Source: Desmonostoc muscorum LEGE 12446
GTDB lineage: Bacteria > Cyanobacteriota > Cyanobacteriia > Cyanobacteriales > Nostocaceae
Direction: 5' to 3'
NCBI RefSeq assembly: GCF_015207005.2
Contig: NZ_JADEXS020000001.1
Location: forward strand, 7,587,001 to 7,651,000
DNA: 64,000 nucleotides
The position numbers and the translations under genes were made by a program. Each line of letters starts with the position of its first letter. Position 1 is the stretch's first letter. This document shows, in pieces, positions 7,832-16,371 of this stretch. The notes under the pieces were generated by a model that did no database searches, had not been told where the DNA came from, and saw only the letters and a program-made list of their open reading frames with translations.

Positions 7832-8775
7832 TATAGAACCCATTTGACATCTTGTGAGGTTTTGAATTAAGGTACTCCTCAGCATCTAAAATCCAATACT
7901 AATGGCGTATTCCAGCAACCTCACTGATGCAGAATGGGAAATTTTTGAACCCTTATTGCAAGAGATATTACCGACTAAGAAGCAGACTCGACCGACCAAC
8001 TGGCCAAAGCGAGATATCTTCAATGGAATTCTCTATCAACTAAAAAATGGATGCAATTGGCAAGACTTACCTAAAGACCTCCCCCCTTATTCCACTGTAT
8101 ATTGGCACTACAAACAGTGGCGAGCAGCCGGGGTATTTGAGGAACTGATGAGTGTCTTACATGGACAAGTGCGTGAACAGGTAAAAAAAAAACCGCACTG
8201 GACGACATTGATCATCATTGACTCCCAAGCAGTGAAAAATACCTGCAACGCCAGTGTGGAGTCGAAAGGTTTTTGCTTCTACAAAGCCACCAACGGTATT
8301 AAAAGGCATTTGGCTATTGACACCCTTGGGTTTCCCTTTTTTACGCTCTGTACTCGCGCCAATGTCTCGGATGATGCCGGATTAATTGAGATGTTTACTC
8401 TCAACATCGACTACTTCAAGTCAAAACCTATCGATATTCCCAAGATTACTATCCTGCTAGATCATGGGTATCACCCAGAATATTTGACTCAGGAGTTAGA
8501 GCGAATTTACCCAGAGATCATGACCAAAATTCAGTTTCAACTTTCTACGAAACCCTCAAAACAAGAGAAAGCGGCACAAGGAAAATCTGGATTTGTTCCG
8601 GCAATAGCTAGATGGGTGATCGAACGCTCCAATGCTTGGATGGAGCGCTGTAAAATTCTGGTTAAGAACTTTGAACGAACCCTGGTTAGTGCCACTGCCA
8701 AACTCAATATCTGCTTCATCAGGCTAATGATTAAGAGGCTTGCAGCACCTTCTTAGATGTCAAATGGGTTCTATA
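7832..8775 (+). mobile_element. Complete IS5-family insertion sequence
   Basis: The ends are inverted repeats: TATAGAACCCATTTGACATC at the left, and the exact complement of the same 21 bases ending at 8775 at the right. Beyond that core the repeats keep matching weakly (GAGGT versus GAAGG). The true tips may be GAACCC...GGGTTC (7836-8771), flanked by a TATA target duplication. The single transposase gene is intact and fills most of the element. It has inserted about 60 bp upstream of the CAP-domain gene. Confidence 0.88.
7902..8756 (+). CDS. IS5-family transposase (IS1031-like group)
   Basis: 284 residues. It has the N-terminal DUF4096-type domain (LTDAEWEIFEPLLQE, then FNGILYQLKNGCNWQDLP at about 40-57) and a DDE catalytic core. 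The first Asp is in IIIDSQAVKN, the second in LLDHGYHP, and the Glu lies in the WVIERSNAWMERCK motif. The length and all three catalytic residues are intact, so the element is potentially active. The stop lies 19 bp inside the right inverted repeat end. Confidence 0.92.
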   Translation: MAYSSNLTDAEWEIFEPLLQEILPTKKQTRPTNWPKRDIFNGILYQLKNGCNWQDLPKDLPPYSTVYWHYKQWRAAGVFEELMSVLHGQVREQVKKKPHWTTLIIIDSQAVKNTCNASVESKGFCFYKATNGIKRHLAIDTLGFPFFTLCTRANVSDDAGLIEMFTLNIDYFKSKPIDIPKITILLDHGYHPEYLTQELERIYPEIMTKIQFQLSTKPSKQEKAAQGKSGFVPAIARWVIERSNAWMERCKILVKNFERTLVSATAKLNICFIRLMIKRLAAPS

Positions 8776-8836
8776 TATTTTCGGAACTATGAGGTAGAGT
8801 ATAAGTCTTATATCTCTACACATTACGTAATTCTCC

Positions 8837-9385
8837 ATGTTCCGACAAACTGCTTTTGGCATCGCTTTAAGTGCGCTTGTCCTTGCTAGTGGATTAACAA
8901 CTGTTCCGATACCAGGGCACAATTCTACAAATACATCCACCCGTAATAAGCTGTTGTCGCTTTTTTCCAGTCAGGCTGCAATATCGACTCCTAGTTTTAA
9001 ACCTACTGAGCTAGAAAAATCTGTTTTTGACCAAATTAATCAATATCGGGTTTCTAAAGGCCTACCAAAGTTGACGCTAAATTCAAAGATCACACGACAG
9101 GCAAGAATTCATAGTCAAAATATGGCTCAAGGTAAAACTCCATTTAGCCATCAGGGATTTGAAGGGCGAGTCAAAGCTGTCCCTATTCGCTACAACAGTG
9201 CAGCGGAAAATGTGGCTTTCAACCGGGGATATAGCGACCCCGCAGCCGAAGCTGTTACTGGTTGGGTCAAAAGCCCCGGACATCTGAAGAATATTAAAGG
9301 AAATTACAACCTAACTGGAATTGGCGTTGCTACTAATAATCAAGGCGAAGTCTACCTGACGCAAATATTTTTTCACACTAGGTAG
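8837..9385 (+). CDS. Secreted CAP-domain (SCP/PR1-like) protein
   Basis: 182 residues. An N-terminal signal sequence (FGIALSALVLASGLTTVP, about 6-25) is followed by a linker and one CAP domain (about 57-180). The domain shows FDQINQYRVSKGLPKL, HSQNMAQGKTPFSH, AAENVAFNRG and GWVKSPGHLKNI, including the two histidines and the Glu expected in the CAP cavity. Bacterial CAP proteins are extracytoplasmic and mostly of unknown activity. The insertion sequence ends about 60 bp upstream, so the native promoter may have been displaced or replaced. Confidence 0.85.
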   Translation: MFRQTAFGIALSALVLASGLTTVPIPGHNSTNTSTRNKLLSLFSSQAAISTPSFKPTELEKSVFDQINQYRVSKGLPKLTLNSKITRQARIHSQNMAQGKTPFSHQGFEGRVKAVPIRYNSAAENVAFNRGYSDPAAEAVTGWVKSPGHLKNIKGNYNLTGIGVATNNQGEVYLTQIFFHTR

Positions 9386-9722
9386 ATTTAACAACAAAGA
9401 ACTCAGGAGTCAGAAGTCAGAATTCAGAAGTCTTGTTACCGACTGGTGAATCAATAAACATTCAAATACCACACCAAATTGAAAATTTAGTGGTCTTCAA
9501 TTAATGGCTGGTCTAAGAAAGGAAAGTGACGCTCCTACGTCGCTAAGGCAGCGGAAACAGATTCGGCGGAAACAGCCGCTGTGACTTTCTGCTAAATTCC
9601 GCAGTTTAAATATTTCTGAATTCTGAACTTATCTTTTAACTTTTGATATTTTTGCACAATAATAATGTAGTGTCTGACAAGACTTTTGTCTGCTCGACAC
9701 TGCTATTATTTTTGAACATTTC
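9386..9722. other. Intergenic region with dispersed repeats
   Basis: 337 bp with CAGAATTCAGAAGTC-type motifs, an ACCAAATTGAAAATTT inverted motif (about 9472, related to one near 36785) and a nested hairpin at about 9669-9701. The hairpin (AGTGTC with GACACT, enclosing GACAA with TTGTC) lies just before the RNase D gene. No gene is seen. Confidence 0.6.
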
Positions 9723-10352
9723 ATGACATTACAAGATTTTCAGGTGAGCGATCGCGACCTTAGCGATGCAGCCCTTGGACAATATTTAGAATCAACAGCG
9801 ATCGCAGTTGATACAGAAACGATGGGATTGTTACCGCAGCGCGATCGTTTGTGTCTCGTTCAGTTGTGCAACCTAGAAGGAAAAGTAACTGCAATCCGCA
9901 TCGCTAAAGGACAAACTGACGCCCCAAACTTAAAAAAACTTTTGCAAGCGGCCAATGTCGTGAAAGTGTTTCACTTTGCTCGTTTTGACCTTGCTACTTT
10001 GCGAGCCTATTTGGGGATTCAAGTTCAGCCTGTTTTTTGCACTAAGATTGCTAGTAAGTTAGCCCGTACTTACACAAATCGCCACGGACTCAAAGATGTA
10101 GTGCAAGAGCTAGAACAAGTGGAACTCGATAAAAGCGCTCAAAGTTCTGATTGGGGTAACGCTGCTAATTTATCTGAAGCTCAATTAAGTTACGCCGCCA
10201 ATGATGTGCGCTACTTACTTAGTGTGCAGCAAAAACTCACACAAATGCTCAAACGAGAAGAACGTTGGGAACTTGCTCAACAATGTTTTGAAGTTCTGCC
10301 AACAATAGTTTCTTTAGATTTGTTGCAATTTAAAGATTTGTTTGAACATTAA
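9723..10352 (+). CDS. Ribonuclease D-like 3'-5' exonuclease
   Basis: 209 residues forming a single DEDDy exonuclease domain. Exo I is AVDTETMGL (Asp and Glu at about 28-33), Exo II is HFARFDLATLR and Exo III is YAANDVRYLL with the tyrosine and aspartate. HGLKDVV precedes Exo III as in RNase D. The HRDC domains of E. coli RNase D are absent, as usual in cyanobacteria. It presumably trims structured RNA 3' ends in the cytoplasm. It stands alone, and a large imperfect hairpin follows its stop. Confidence 0.88.
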   Translation: MTLQDFQVSDRDLSDAALGQYLESTAIAVDTETMGLLPQRDRLCLVQLCNLEGKVTAIRIAKGQTDAPNLKKLLQAANVVKVFHFARFDLATLRAYLGIQVQPVFCTKIASKLARTYTNRHGLKDVVQELEQVELDKSAQSSDWGNAANLSEAQLSYAANDVRYLLSVQQKLTQMLKREERWELAQQCFEVLPTIVSLDLLQFKDLFEH

Positions 10353-10388
10353 TTCTACCTTTTTAAGGTAGATAAAAAGTCTTGAAAA

Positions 10389-10482
10389 TAATCTCTTATC
10401 TCTGTGCCCTCTGCGCCTCTGTGGTAAAAAAGACTTTATAAACCGCAGAGGCACAGAGGTCACAGAGAGAAATAAAGAGATT
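10389..10482. repeat. Long imperfect hairpin of the dispersed 'CTCTGTGCCCTCTGCG' type
   Basis: The left arm ATCTCTTATCTCTGTGCC pairs with the right arm running through CACAGAGGTCACAGAGAG, giving arms of about 36 nt around a 20-nt loop. It is a common intergenic element in Nostocales and may end transcription of the RNase D gene. Confidence 0.75.
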
Positions 10483-10688
10483 TTATGCATCAAATTTAAA
10501 GGGCTAGGGACTGTTTTAAAACTCGAAGATCCCCCCTTAAAAAAAAGGGCGAAGAGTCTCTTAAAGTCCGCCAATTTATCGGGTGATTTAGGGGTATCTA
10601 AAAAGTTAGGAGGCTAAACCAGTAGTTTGAAAACACGCCTTAGTCCTAATTACAAGAAAATCACTAAAATTTTAATTTAGTGATTTAT

Positions 10689-10720
10689 AGGTTGGGTAAA
10701 GCTTACACTCAACCCAACCT
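10689..10720. terminator. Hairpin between convergent genes
   Basis: AGGTTGGGT (10689-10697) pairs exactly with ACCCAACCT (10712-10720) across a 14-nt loop. It sits between the RNase D gene and the convergent rhodanese gene. There is no strong T-run on the plus side. Confidence 0.45.
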
Positions 10721-10761
10721 ACGCCTATGCCTAATGACTAATTTTTCAGGCTATTTTTTTC

Positions 10762-11418
10762 CTAAGATCCAACATTAGAATCATCTGGACTTGAAGAAGT
10801 TCTAGATTCATTAATGCCTTCTTTCAGGTCACTAGCTTTCTCTTGAATGCCTTCCTTGAGGTTGCTAGCTCTTTCTTGAATGCCTTCCTTGAGGTTACTA
10901 GCTCCTTCTTGAATGCCTTCCTTGAGGTTACCTACTCCCTTTTTAATACTTTCAGTGGGACTACTACCTCCCTTTGCCTGATTTTCTGCGTGATTTTGTA
11001 GCCGAGCTACGACATTGTAATCATCTGCACCAGGGGGAGTTTTTGATTCAATAATCCCTTCGGTAGGGCCGCCGATCGCCTTCCATGCCTCAAGACCACC
11101 TTTCAGTTGAGAAACATGCTCAAACCCAGTGGAACGAAGTTGTTGTGCAGCTTGGGCAGTTTCTTCTTCGTTAGCACCGTAAACATAAATATCACGGCTT
11201 TTATCCAAGGAAGCTGCTGCACGTTCTACCAACTCATCTATTGGCATGGGCATCGCTCCCATAATGTGACCTTCGTTGTAGGTTCTGCGATCGCGCACAT
11301 CCAAGATTGTAAAAGCTGGTTCACCCCATTCCAAACGAGACTTGAGCGTATGAACATCAGATTGTGCTTGTATTGGTGGCTGTGGAGGAATGATGCCGCC
11401 TACTAAATTGTTATTCAT
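10762..11418 (-). CDS. Catalytically impaired rhodanese-like protein with 11-residue C-terminal repeats
   Basis: 218 residues. A rhodanese domain covers about 20-115: FTILDVRDRRTYNEGHI and GGLEAWKAIGG are clear. The catalytic loop reads VYGANEEET where active sulfurtransferases have VYC; the base sequence (GGT) confirms Gly in place of Cys, so sulfur transfer is unlikely. Residues about 161-204 are four tandem 11-mers of the type xASNLKEGIQE, amphipathic and like group 3 LEA or apolipoprotein repeats. The start is supported by AGGGA before the ATG. The protein is cytosolic as far as can be seen. A role in stress or membrane association is only a guess. Confidence 0.85.
   Translation of the reverse strand: MNNNLVGGIIPPQPPIQAQSDVHTLKSRLEWGEPAFTILDVRDRRTYNEGHIMGAMPMPIDELVERAAASLDKSRDIYVYGANEEETAQAAQQLRSTGFEHVSQLKGGLEAWKAIGGPTEGIIESKTPPGADDYNVVARLQNHAENQAKGGSSPTESIKKGVGNLKEGIQEGASNLKEGIQERASNLKEGIQEKASDLKEGINESRTSSSPDDSNVGS
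10807..10938 (-). repeat. 33-bp in-frame tandem repeats of the rhodanese-like gene
   Basis: Four units of 33 bp encode the 11-residue repeats. The middle units are nearly identical at the DNA level (CTTCCTTGAGGTT is repeated on the plus strand), which suggests recent expansion and possible length variation between strains. Confidence 0.85.
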
Positions 11419-11787
11419 AACTATTCCCTGCTGACGATATTAATAGCAATTTAACGAACAAAATATCTTTAATTGCTCTTTCCCTAGTATGAATATCTTT
11501 AAAGTCTCTCCTCAGATAGACTAATGATTTTTCCTAATTTCTACCAATTAATGAATTGCAAATCCAGCCAATTAAGACTATGGAAAGATAATACTTATTA
11601 TTTTAAATAATTAATTTATTATCAGGTAATACACTTTAGCTAAACCTCAAACCATTCATGTATAGACGCGATTTATCGCGTCTGAAAGACCTGATGAATC
11701 AGAATTCAATATGAATTTTGTACTGTTGTTGATTATTAAGCCTGATTATCAAAATATTCGGAATTCTGGATTCTGAATTCTGAATCC
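11419..11787. other. Intergenic region
   Basis: 369 bp, AT-rich, between the rhodanese gene's promoter side and the 3' end of the NACHT gene. It holds the palindrome AGACGCGATTTATCGCGTCT (11664-11683) and a cluster of GAATTCTG motifs (11761-11785) just before the NACHT stop. No gene is seen. Confidence 0.6.
11664..11683. repeat. Palindrome AGACGCGATTTATCGCGTCT
   Basis: A 20-bp near-perfect palindrome related to copies at 29950-29973 and 44060-44079. It may serve as a terminator for the NACHT gene. Confidence 0.75.
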
Positions 11788-14145
11788 TTAACAATTATGT
11801 ATTTTTTCAATATCGGCGATCGCTAACAATAATGTGTCCTCAATCTTCTGCCGCACTATGGGAGTTACATCAGCAGCACTATTGAGACAATCTACCAGCA
11901 ATTTATTTAGATCGTAATATTTTTGAAGCAATTCTTTTTGCTCTTCGTTGAACTCCCAATCGTAACCAATATTACGATACTTAATCAGGAAATATCTTAA
12001 TTGTTTACCCCAAACTTTACCCTTAGTTTGCCACCACTCTCTGAATTTCTCCGGATTGCTGTCTATATCTGGCAGTTGTTTTTTGAGTTTTTGCAGGACT
12101 TCCTTCAATTTAGGAGCAATAACAAGCTCAACAGCTTCGTTAAAAGCAATAGCAAAGGCATGAGCATAATCAAGAGCATCGTTGAGGTTACGCTCAAAGG
12201 CAAAGTCAACGTCGTTGAAGCAGGCAATAGTACTAGACAGAAACTCATCAAGAGCAAGGTCAGAGTCAAAAGCTATGTTACCAACAAGGGCGTACTCAAG
12301 GTTATAACCAGAAGTATAGACCAAGGCGCGATGGCTATGGCAAAGGCTACGCTCAACACAAACCAAGTAAAAGGCACGAACGGCTGCTGCTTTGTGACGG
12401 GTAGAAACTGAACTGGATTTTTGATGCAACCAAGTTAAAAAATACTGTAATCTCTCATCACTAGCTACTAGCAAATCAATTTTTTGCTTCATTAACAGTA
12501 ACATTTCATCAGCATTCGGCAACATATTAACACTTAGTAAAAATACCTCACGCCAGCGCTTTTCAGTCATGTGACTAACGAGATTATCCCAAGTTTTGGC
12601 TTGGCAATTTTCAACAATTTTTCTAGCAGTAAAATACTTTTGGAATGTTAAATGAGAAAATGAGTAAATTTCCTGGGATCTTTCCACTAATAATCCATGT
12701 TGAACTTCAATTGCTTTCAGCACTGCTTCGTTATCTAGCTGCAATTGAGTTGTGTGTGAGTTAATATCTGGCAAGCTATCCAGATACTCAGCAATCAATT
12801 CCAGGATTTTTTCTTTGGAAAAAAAGTAATTTTCTTGCTCAAAACTGATAGCTGCAAGTTGAAAAAGCAGTTTTTTCTTGATTTCCAAAGTCAAATTACT
12901 AGCAATGCGATCGCGTTTAATACCTCTAACTTCATCCCATCTGAAAAAGAGAATTTTCAATGCTTGCTCATATAACTTAGCTTGATTTAAGGGGAATTCA
13001 TTTTTGACTTGGAACACCAAGCAAATCCAATGCAGCAGCAACGGAGTGACTGTCAATTCTCGAATATGCTGATTTTCGGGTAGATTTAGTTGATTAATAA
13101 ATAAATTTCCTCTGGCTTCTCCATCTTCTTTAGACTTCAAAGCAACAGCGACAAACCATTTTTTGGCAAAAACTTCTACTTGCTCTTGGTCAAAATCTGC
13201 TAATTCAACTTCAGTAAATCCCTGAAACCTATATTTTTGGGCAGCAATTCGGCAGCTAATAACAAACTTATTTTTGTAAAAAACCTGAGTAAATCTACGA
13301 ATCTCTATGATGATTTTTTCTGCATTTTCTATTGGTACTTCATCTAACCCATCTAGCAAAATCAGCAGTTTCCCATGAGTCAAAAGAGTTTTAGTTAATT
13401 CATTTTCAACACCGCAACTGATAAATTCTTGGCTAATATAGTCAAATAAATTAAATTCATCAATTTTAGTATCTTCAGCAAATTCTTTTACTCTAATAAA
13501 AGTTGCTATGCGGTATGGCTGAAACTGGCCTTTGTTACATTCAATAGCTAGATATTGTAAAAATAGAGTTTTACCTGACCCCGGCTTTCCCAGCACCATC
13601 AATTTTGGATGCCGCAACACAGTTTCTAATCCTGGTAATTTTTTCTCCCGCTTGTATGTTCTAAATTGGTGAAAATTTGACTCAGATTTGAAGTCTTTCA
13701 ACCAGTCAGAAATTTCTCGCCATTGCAGGTTATTTATCTCCTCTAGGACATTAATATTAGTGTAAATTTCCATTAGTTGAACTGTCTGGGCAATGTCCAA
13801 CATTTGTAGAATGTTGCACTGATTTTGGATTTTGTCTTGGCGCTTTTGCCGCACTTCCCGCACTAATATATCGAGGTCAGCATCTTTTAATTGCGCTTTA
13901 GCAGTTACCTCAAATATTACATCTTCAGGTAAACCAGCAACCTTTTGCCAAGATAGCCCTAGCTGTTGGCAAATTTGCACAAAACAAGAGCGAGAAACTG
14001 ACTCACCAGCAAAAAATTTGGAAACTGGTTGGCGTGTAATACCTAAAGCTGCTGCTAATTTATGCTGACTCCAAGTTTTGTCTGTTAAAGCTGTTTTTGC
14101 TGCCCTTATACCTTCTGGTGATGCTCTGAGTCCTTGGCTTGTCAT
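11788..14145 (-). CDS. HTH-NACHT domain STAND NTPase (bacterial NLR-like)
   Basis: 785 residues. The N-terminus (about 10-75) is a helix-turn-helix of XRE-like type (WSQHKLAAALGITRQPVSKF). A NACHT NTPase module follows, with Walker A GKPGSGKT (186-193) and Walker B LILLDGLDE (261-269) with the extra acidic residue typical of NACHT. Next come FVISCR (sensor-like) and a winged-helix region with SFSHLTFQKYFTARKIV, the FxHxxxQEYF-like motif of NACHT proteins. The C-terminal 200 residues are helical and resemble the NCH2-type extension of cyanobacterial NACHT proteins. Family members are signal-sensing switches, and some bacterial ones act against phages. No effector domain is seen apart from the HTH, so it could be a regulator. 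It is monocistronic. Confidence 0.88.
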   Translation of the reverse strand: MTSQGLRASPEGIRAAKTALTDKTWSQHKLAAALGITRQPVSKFFAGESVSRSCFVQICQQLGLSWQKVAGLPEDVIFEVTAKAQLKDADLDILVREVRQKRQDKIQNQCNILQMLDIAQTVQLMEIYTNINVLEEINNLQWREISDWLKDFKSESNFHQFRTYKREKKLPGLETVLRHPKLMVLGKPGSGKTLFLQYLAIECNKGQFQPYRIATFIRVKEFAEDTKIDEFNLFDYISQEFISCGVENELTKTLLTHGKLLILLDGLDEVPIENAEKIIIEIRRFTQVFYKNKFVISCRIAAQKYRFQGFTEVELADFDQEQVEVFAKKWFVAVALKSKEDGEARGNLFINQLNLPENQHIRELTVTPLLLHWICLVFQVKNEFPLNQAKLYEQALKILFFRWDEVRGIKRDRIASNLTLEIKKKLLFQLAAISFEQENYFFSKEKILELIAEYLDSLPDINSHTTQLQLDNEAVLKAIEVQHGLLVERSQEIYSFSHLTFQKYFTARKIVENCQAKTWDNLVSHMTEKRWREVFLLSVNMLPNADEMLLLMKQKIDLLVASDERLQYFLTWLHQKSSSVSTRHKAAAVRAFYLVCVERSLCHSHRALVYTSGYNLEYALVGNIAFDSDLALDEFLSSTIACFNDVDFAFERNLNDALDYAHAFAIAFNEAVELVIAPKLKEVLQKLKKQLPDIDSNPEKFREWWQTKGKVWGKQLRYFLIKYRNIGYDWEFNEEQKELLQKYYDLNKLLVDCLNSAADVTPIVRQKIEDTLLLAIADIEKIHNC

Positions 14146-14779
14146 ACTAATTCATAATTAAAACTCATTCATCAATGCAGTTAATTTTAAAAGATTGATT
14201 AGTGGATTTTTTCTATGTTTATCAATCCATTAACTTCCTCTGTCGAGAGATTACGAATTACTCAGGGTTTTACACTTCTCCAAGGGTATGAGGAATTAGT
14301 AATTATTCTGCTCATAGTCTCAAACTCAAACTTGTAGTATAGTATATGCTTAAGAAGATAACTACATGTAAATACACGTTGAGTCAATAATTTTCCCAGG
14401 TCTTCCTCAGTAGGTCATATCCCTTGGCTAGAGTACAGTTGAGTAGGTAATTTAAAATCTAGATTGGCTTGTGGCTTGGTTTGTGAGCCTTGATAAAAAC
14501 CTAATTAATCAGGCAGTGTGTTCCTTCACAAAATTCTAGCGATCGCCGTTTTCTCTGATGTTTCTTTGAGTTATTTGTGGTGATGGAGATGATCTTTAAT
14601 CGCACTTATCTTGCGTGTATCAAGTTCAATATAATACCATAAAAATTCAAGAATATACTAAAGTCATACAATACTTATACAATTTATAAGCATGACAATG
14701 GCTGAAGTTTTGATCAACTTCATGGAAAATTAACTGTAAACAAGTACTACAGTAGCGATCGTAGCCAGGAAAGATCAGC
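14146..14779. other. Long intergenic region between divergent NACHT and response-regulator genes
   Basis: 634 bp, AT-rich. It contains a degenerate inverted repeat (GATTACGAATTACTCAG near 14249 against GAGGAATTAGTAATT near 14290) and single HIP1-like sites. Promoters of both flanking genes must lie here; I cannot place them with confidence. Confidence 0.5.
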
Positions 14780-15577
14780 GTGAATATACATTCAAAACAA
14801 ATACCTAAAGCAAAACTGGCACAACAGCCAATTGCCCAATCAACAATAGGCAGCATTATGACTACAGTTCTCCACACTACTCCGAAAATTCTCATCGTCG
14901 ATGACGACTTCGGCGTCCGAAATCTCGTCTATCGTTTTTTAAGTCGGAACTATCAAATAGAATCGGCAGCAGATGGTAAAACTGCCTTATCATTGTTTGA
15001 ACAATTCAACCCAGCCCTAGTGATTTTGGATTGGAATTTACCAGATGTTAATGGCTATAGCCTCTGCCAAGAAATGCAAAGTCGTACTAATGTTTTAGTG
15101 ATGATACTGACTAGTAGGACTGACGAGGCTGATAAAATTAAAATCTTAGCTGCTGGTGCTGATGATTTCATGACTAAACCGTTCAGTCTTGCAGAAGTTG
15201 AAGTGAGGGTTGAAGCGCTTTTAAGGCGCATACGCTACATCAACCCCTCCCCGACACAACGTATCGTCTTCAAGCAGCTAGTAATTAACCCAGAAGGTAG
15301 AGAGGTCACACTTAACGATAAACCCCTGGCCTTAACAGCCCTCGAATTTAATATCTTACATTTTTTGGCAAGTCATGCTGGTCAGGCTTGGAGCCGTCCA
15401 CAGCTAATTCAAAAAATCTGGGGTTGTGACTACGTAGGAGATGGACGAGTGGTTGATGTACACATTGGTCAACTTCGTAAGAAGATGGAAATCGATGCCA
15501 GTGTACCAGAGTTTATTAAAACTGTACGTGGCTATGGTTACAAGTTTGAAATACCTGACGAAAATACTAATTTATAA
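14780..15577 (+). CDS. OmpR/PhoB-family response regulator (paralogue 1)
   Basis: 265 residues from the GTG at 14780, which has AGGAAAG about 6 bp upstream; an ATG at 14858 (MTTVLHTTPKILIVDDD) would give 239 residues and a more usual N-terminus. The receiver domain (about 35-150) has the DDD acidic patch, the phospho-acceptor Asp in LVILDWNLPD and Lys in MTKPFS. A winged-helix DNA-binding domain (about 165-258) ends VRGYGYKFE. No histidine kinase is adjacent, so it is an orphan regulator. It is clearly paralogous to the regulator at 17065, with a CPP1-like gene between them. Confidence 0.9.
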   Translation: MNIHSKQIPKAKLAQQPIAQSTIGSIMTTVLHTTPKILIVDDDFGVRNLVYRFLSRNYQIESAADGKTALSLFEQFNPALVILDWNLPDVNGYSLCQEMQSRTNVLVMILTSRTDEADKIKILAAGADDFMTKPFSLAEVEVRVEALLRRIRYINPSPTQRIVFKQLVINPEGREVTLNDKPLALTALEFNILHFLASHAGQAWSRPQLIQKIWGCDYVGDGRVVDVHIGQLRKKMEIDASVPEFIKTVRGYGYKFEIPDENTNL

Positions 15578-15661
15578 AAATTGGGCGTTGGGAGTCCTAA
15601 GTGACAAGTTAGGAATTAGGAGTTAAGAATTAATTATTCTCCTTGTCCCGTTGTCCCCTTG

Positions 15662-15691
15662 TCTCCCTCATCTCCCTCATCTCCCTCATCT
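15662..15691. repeat. 9-bp tandem repeat (TCTCCCTCA)n
   Basis: Three and a half copies of TCTCCCTCA sit between the converging ends of the regulator gene and the CPP1-like gene. It is the same class of low-complexity repeat as at 3301. Confidence 0.85.
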
Positions 15692-15744
15692 CGCCCACTC
15701 CCGACTCCCTACTCTCAACTCCCTGTGTTATTGAAAAGATAGAT

Positions 15745-16371
15745 TTAGCGTAGAAAGCTACTAACCAGCCACAACAAAATAAAAGTCAGCACTGTAGAGA
15801 ACTGATTCGACCCCAGATTTATAAATGATATTTGTGGTAACAGCCAGCTAGCAAGTACACCTCCCGCAATTAAGCCAATTATTAAACTGACTAGGGTGAA
15901 CAAAACTGCTCGGCCAAACTTGCCTTCCTTGCGATAGAAAAAGTAAATACCGATACTTACCCCAACCACCAATGCTAATTGTAAAACTTGGTCGCCTCCC
16001 TCTGGGTAAAACAGGCTAATAGCACTCAAGCCAAGATACCAAGCTCCTGGTAAGAGGATATCAGCAGGTGTTGGCTGGTCTAGCATTCGTTGTAGCCATG
16101 CAGGTGAATGCTCTCGAGGGGTTTGAGTTTCCTTAGGAGGGGATTGTACTCGCAACTCTGGAAACCGGATACGTTCGGGAACTTTGATTTTACCTTCCTG
16201 GCGCATCCGTAAGCGATCCATTAAAATCGCATCGTAAGCAGCTTCAATCACTTCTAGATGCTTGGCATCGCCACTATGTTGCTCGAATAGACGATTACGA
16301 GCATCCTGAATTTCATCGAAGGAAGCCTCTTCTGATACCCCAAGTTTTTCGTAGGGATTTTGATCGCTCAT
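15745..16371 (-). CDS. CPP1-like membrane protein with N-terminal J-like domain (DUF3353)
   Basis: 208 residues. The N-terminus (1-60) is a degenerate J-like domain starting PYEKLGVSEEASFDEIQDAR but without the HPD motif. A charged linker follows, then three to four membrane helices (about 105-205: WYLGLSAISLFY, ALVVGVSIGIYFFYR, LFTLVSLIIGLIAGGVL and a last one ending VSSFLR). This is the architecture of the CPP1 family, chaperone-like proteins that in plants stabilise protochlorophyllide oxidoreductase at thylakoid or envelope membranes. The cyanobacterial function is inferred from that family. Confidence 0.85.
   Translation of the reverse strand: MSDQNPYEKLGVSEEASFDEIQDARNRLFEQHSGDAKHLEVIEAAYDAILMDRLRMRQEGKIKVPERIRFPELRVQSPPKETQTPREHSPAWLQRMLDQPTPADILLPGAWYLGLSAISLFYPEGGDQVLQLALVVGVSIGIYFFYRKEGKFGRAVLFTLVSLIIGLIAGGVLASWLLPQISFINLGSNQFSTVLTFILLWLVSSFLR

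Noticed and set aside
7772..7835. A short open frame MHCKGCGQIAEIHQSL that runs into the insertion sequence
   Set aside because: Joining the flanks across the element gives only about 26 residues before a stop, so there is no evidence of an interrupted gene.
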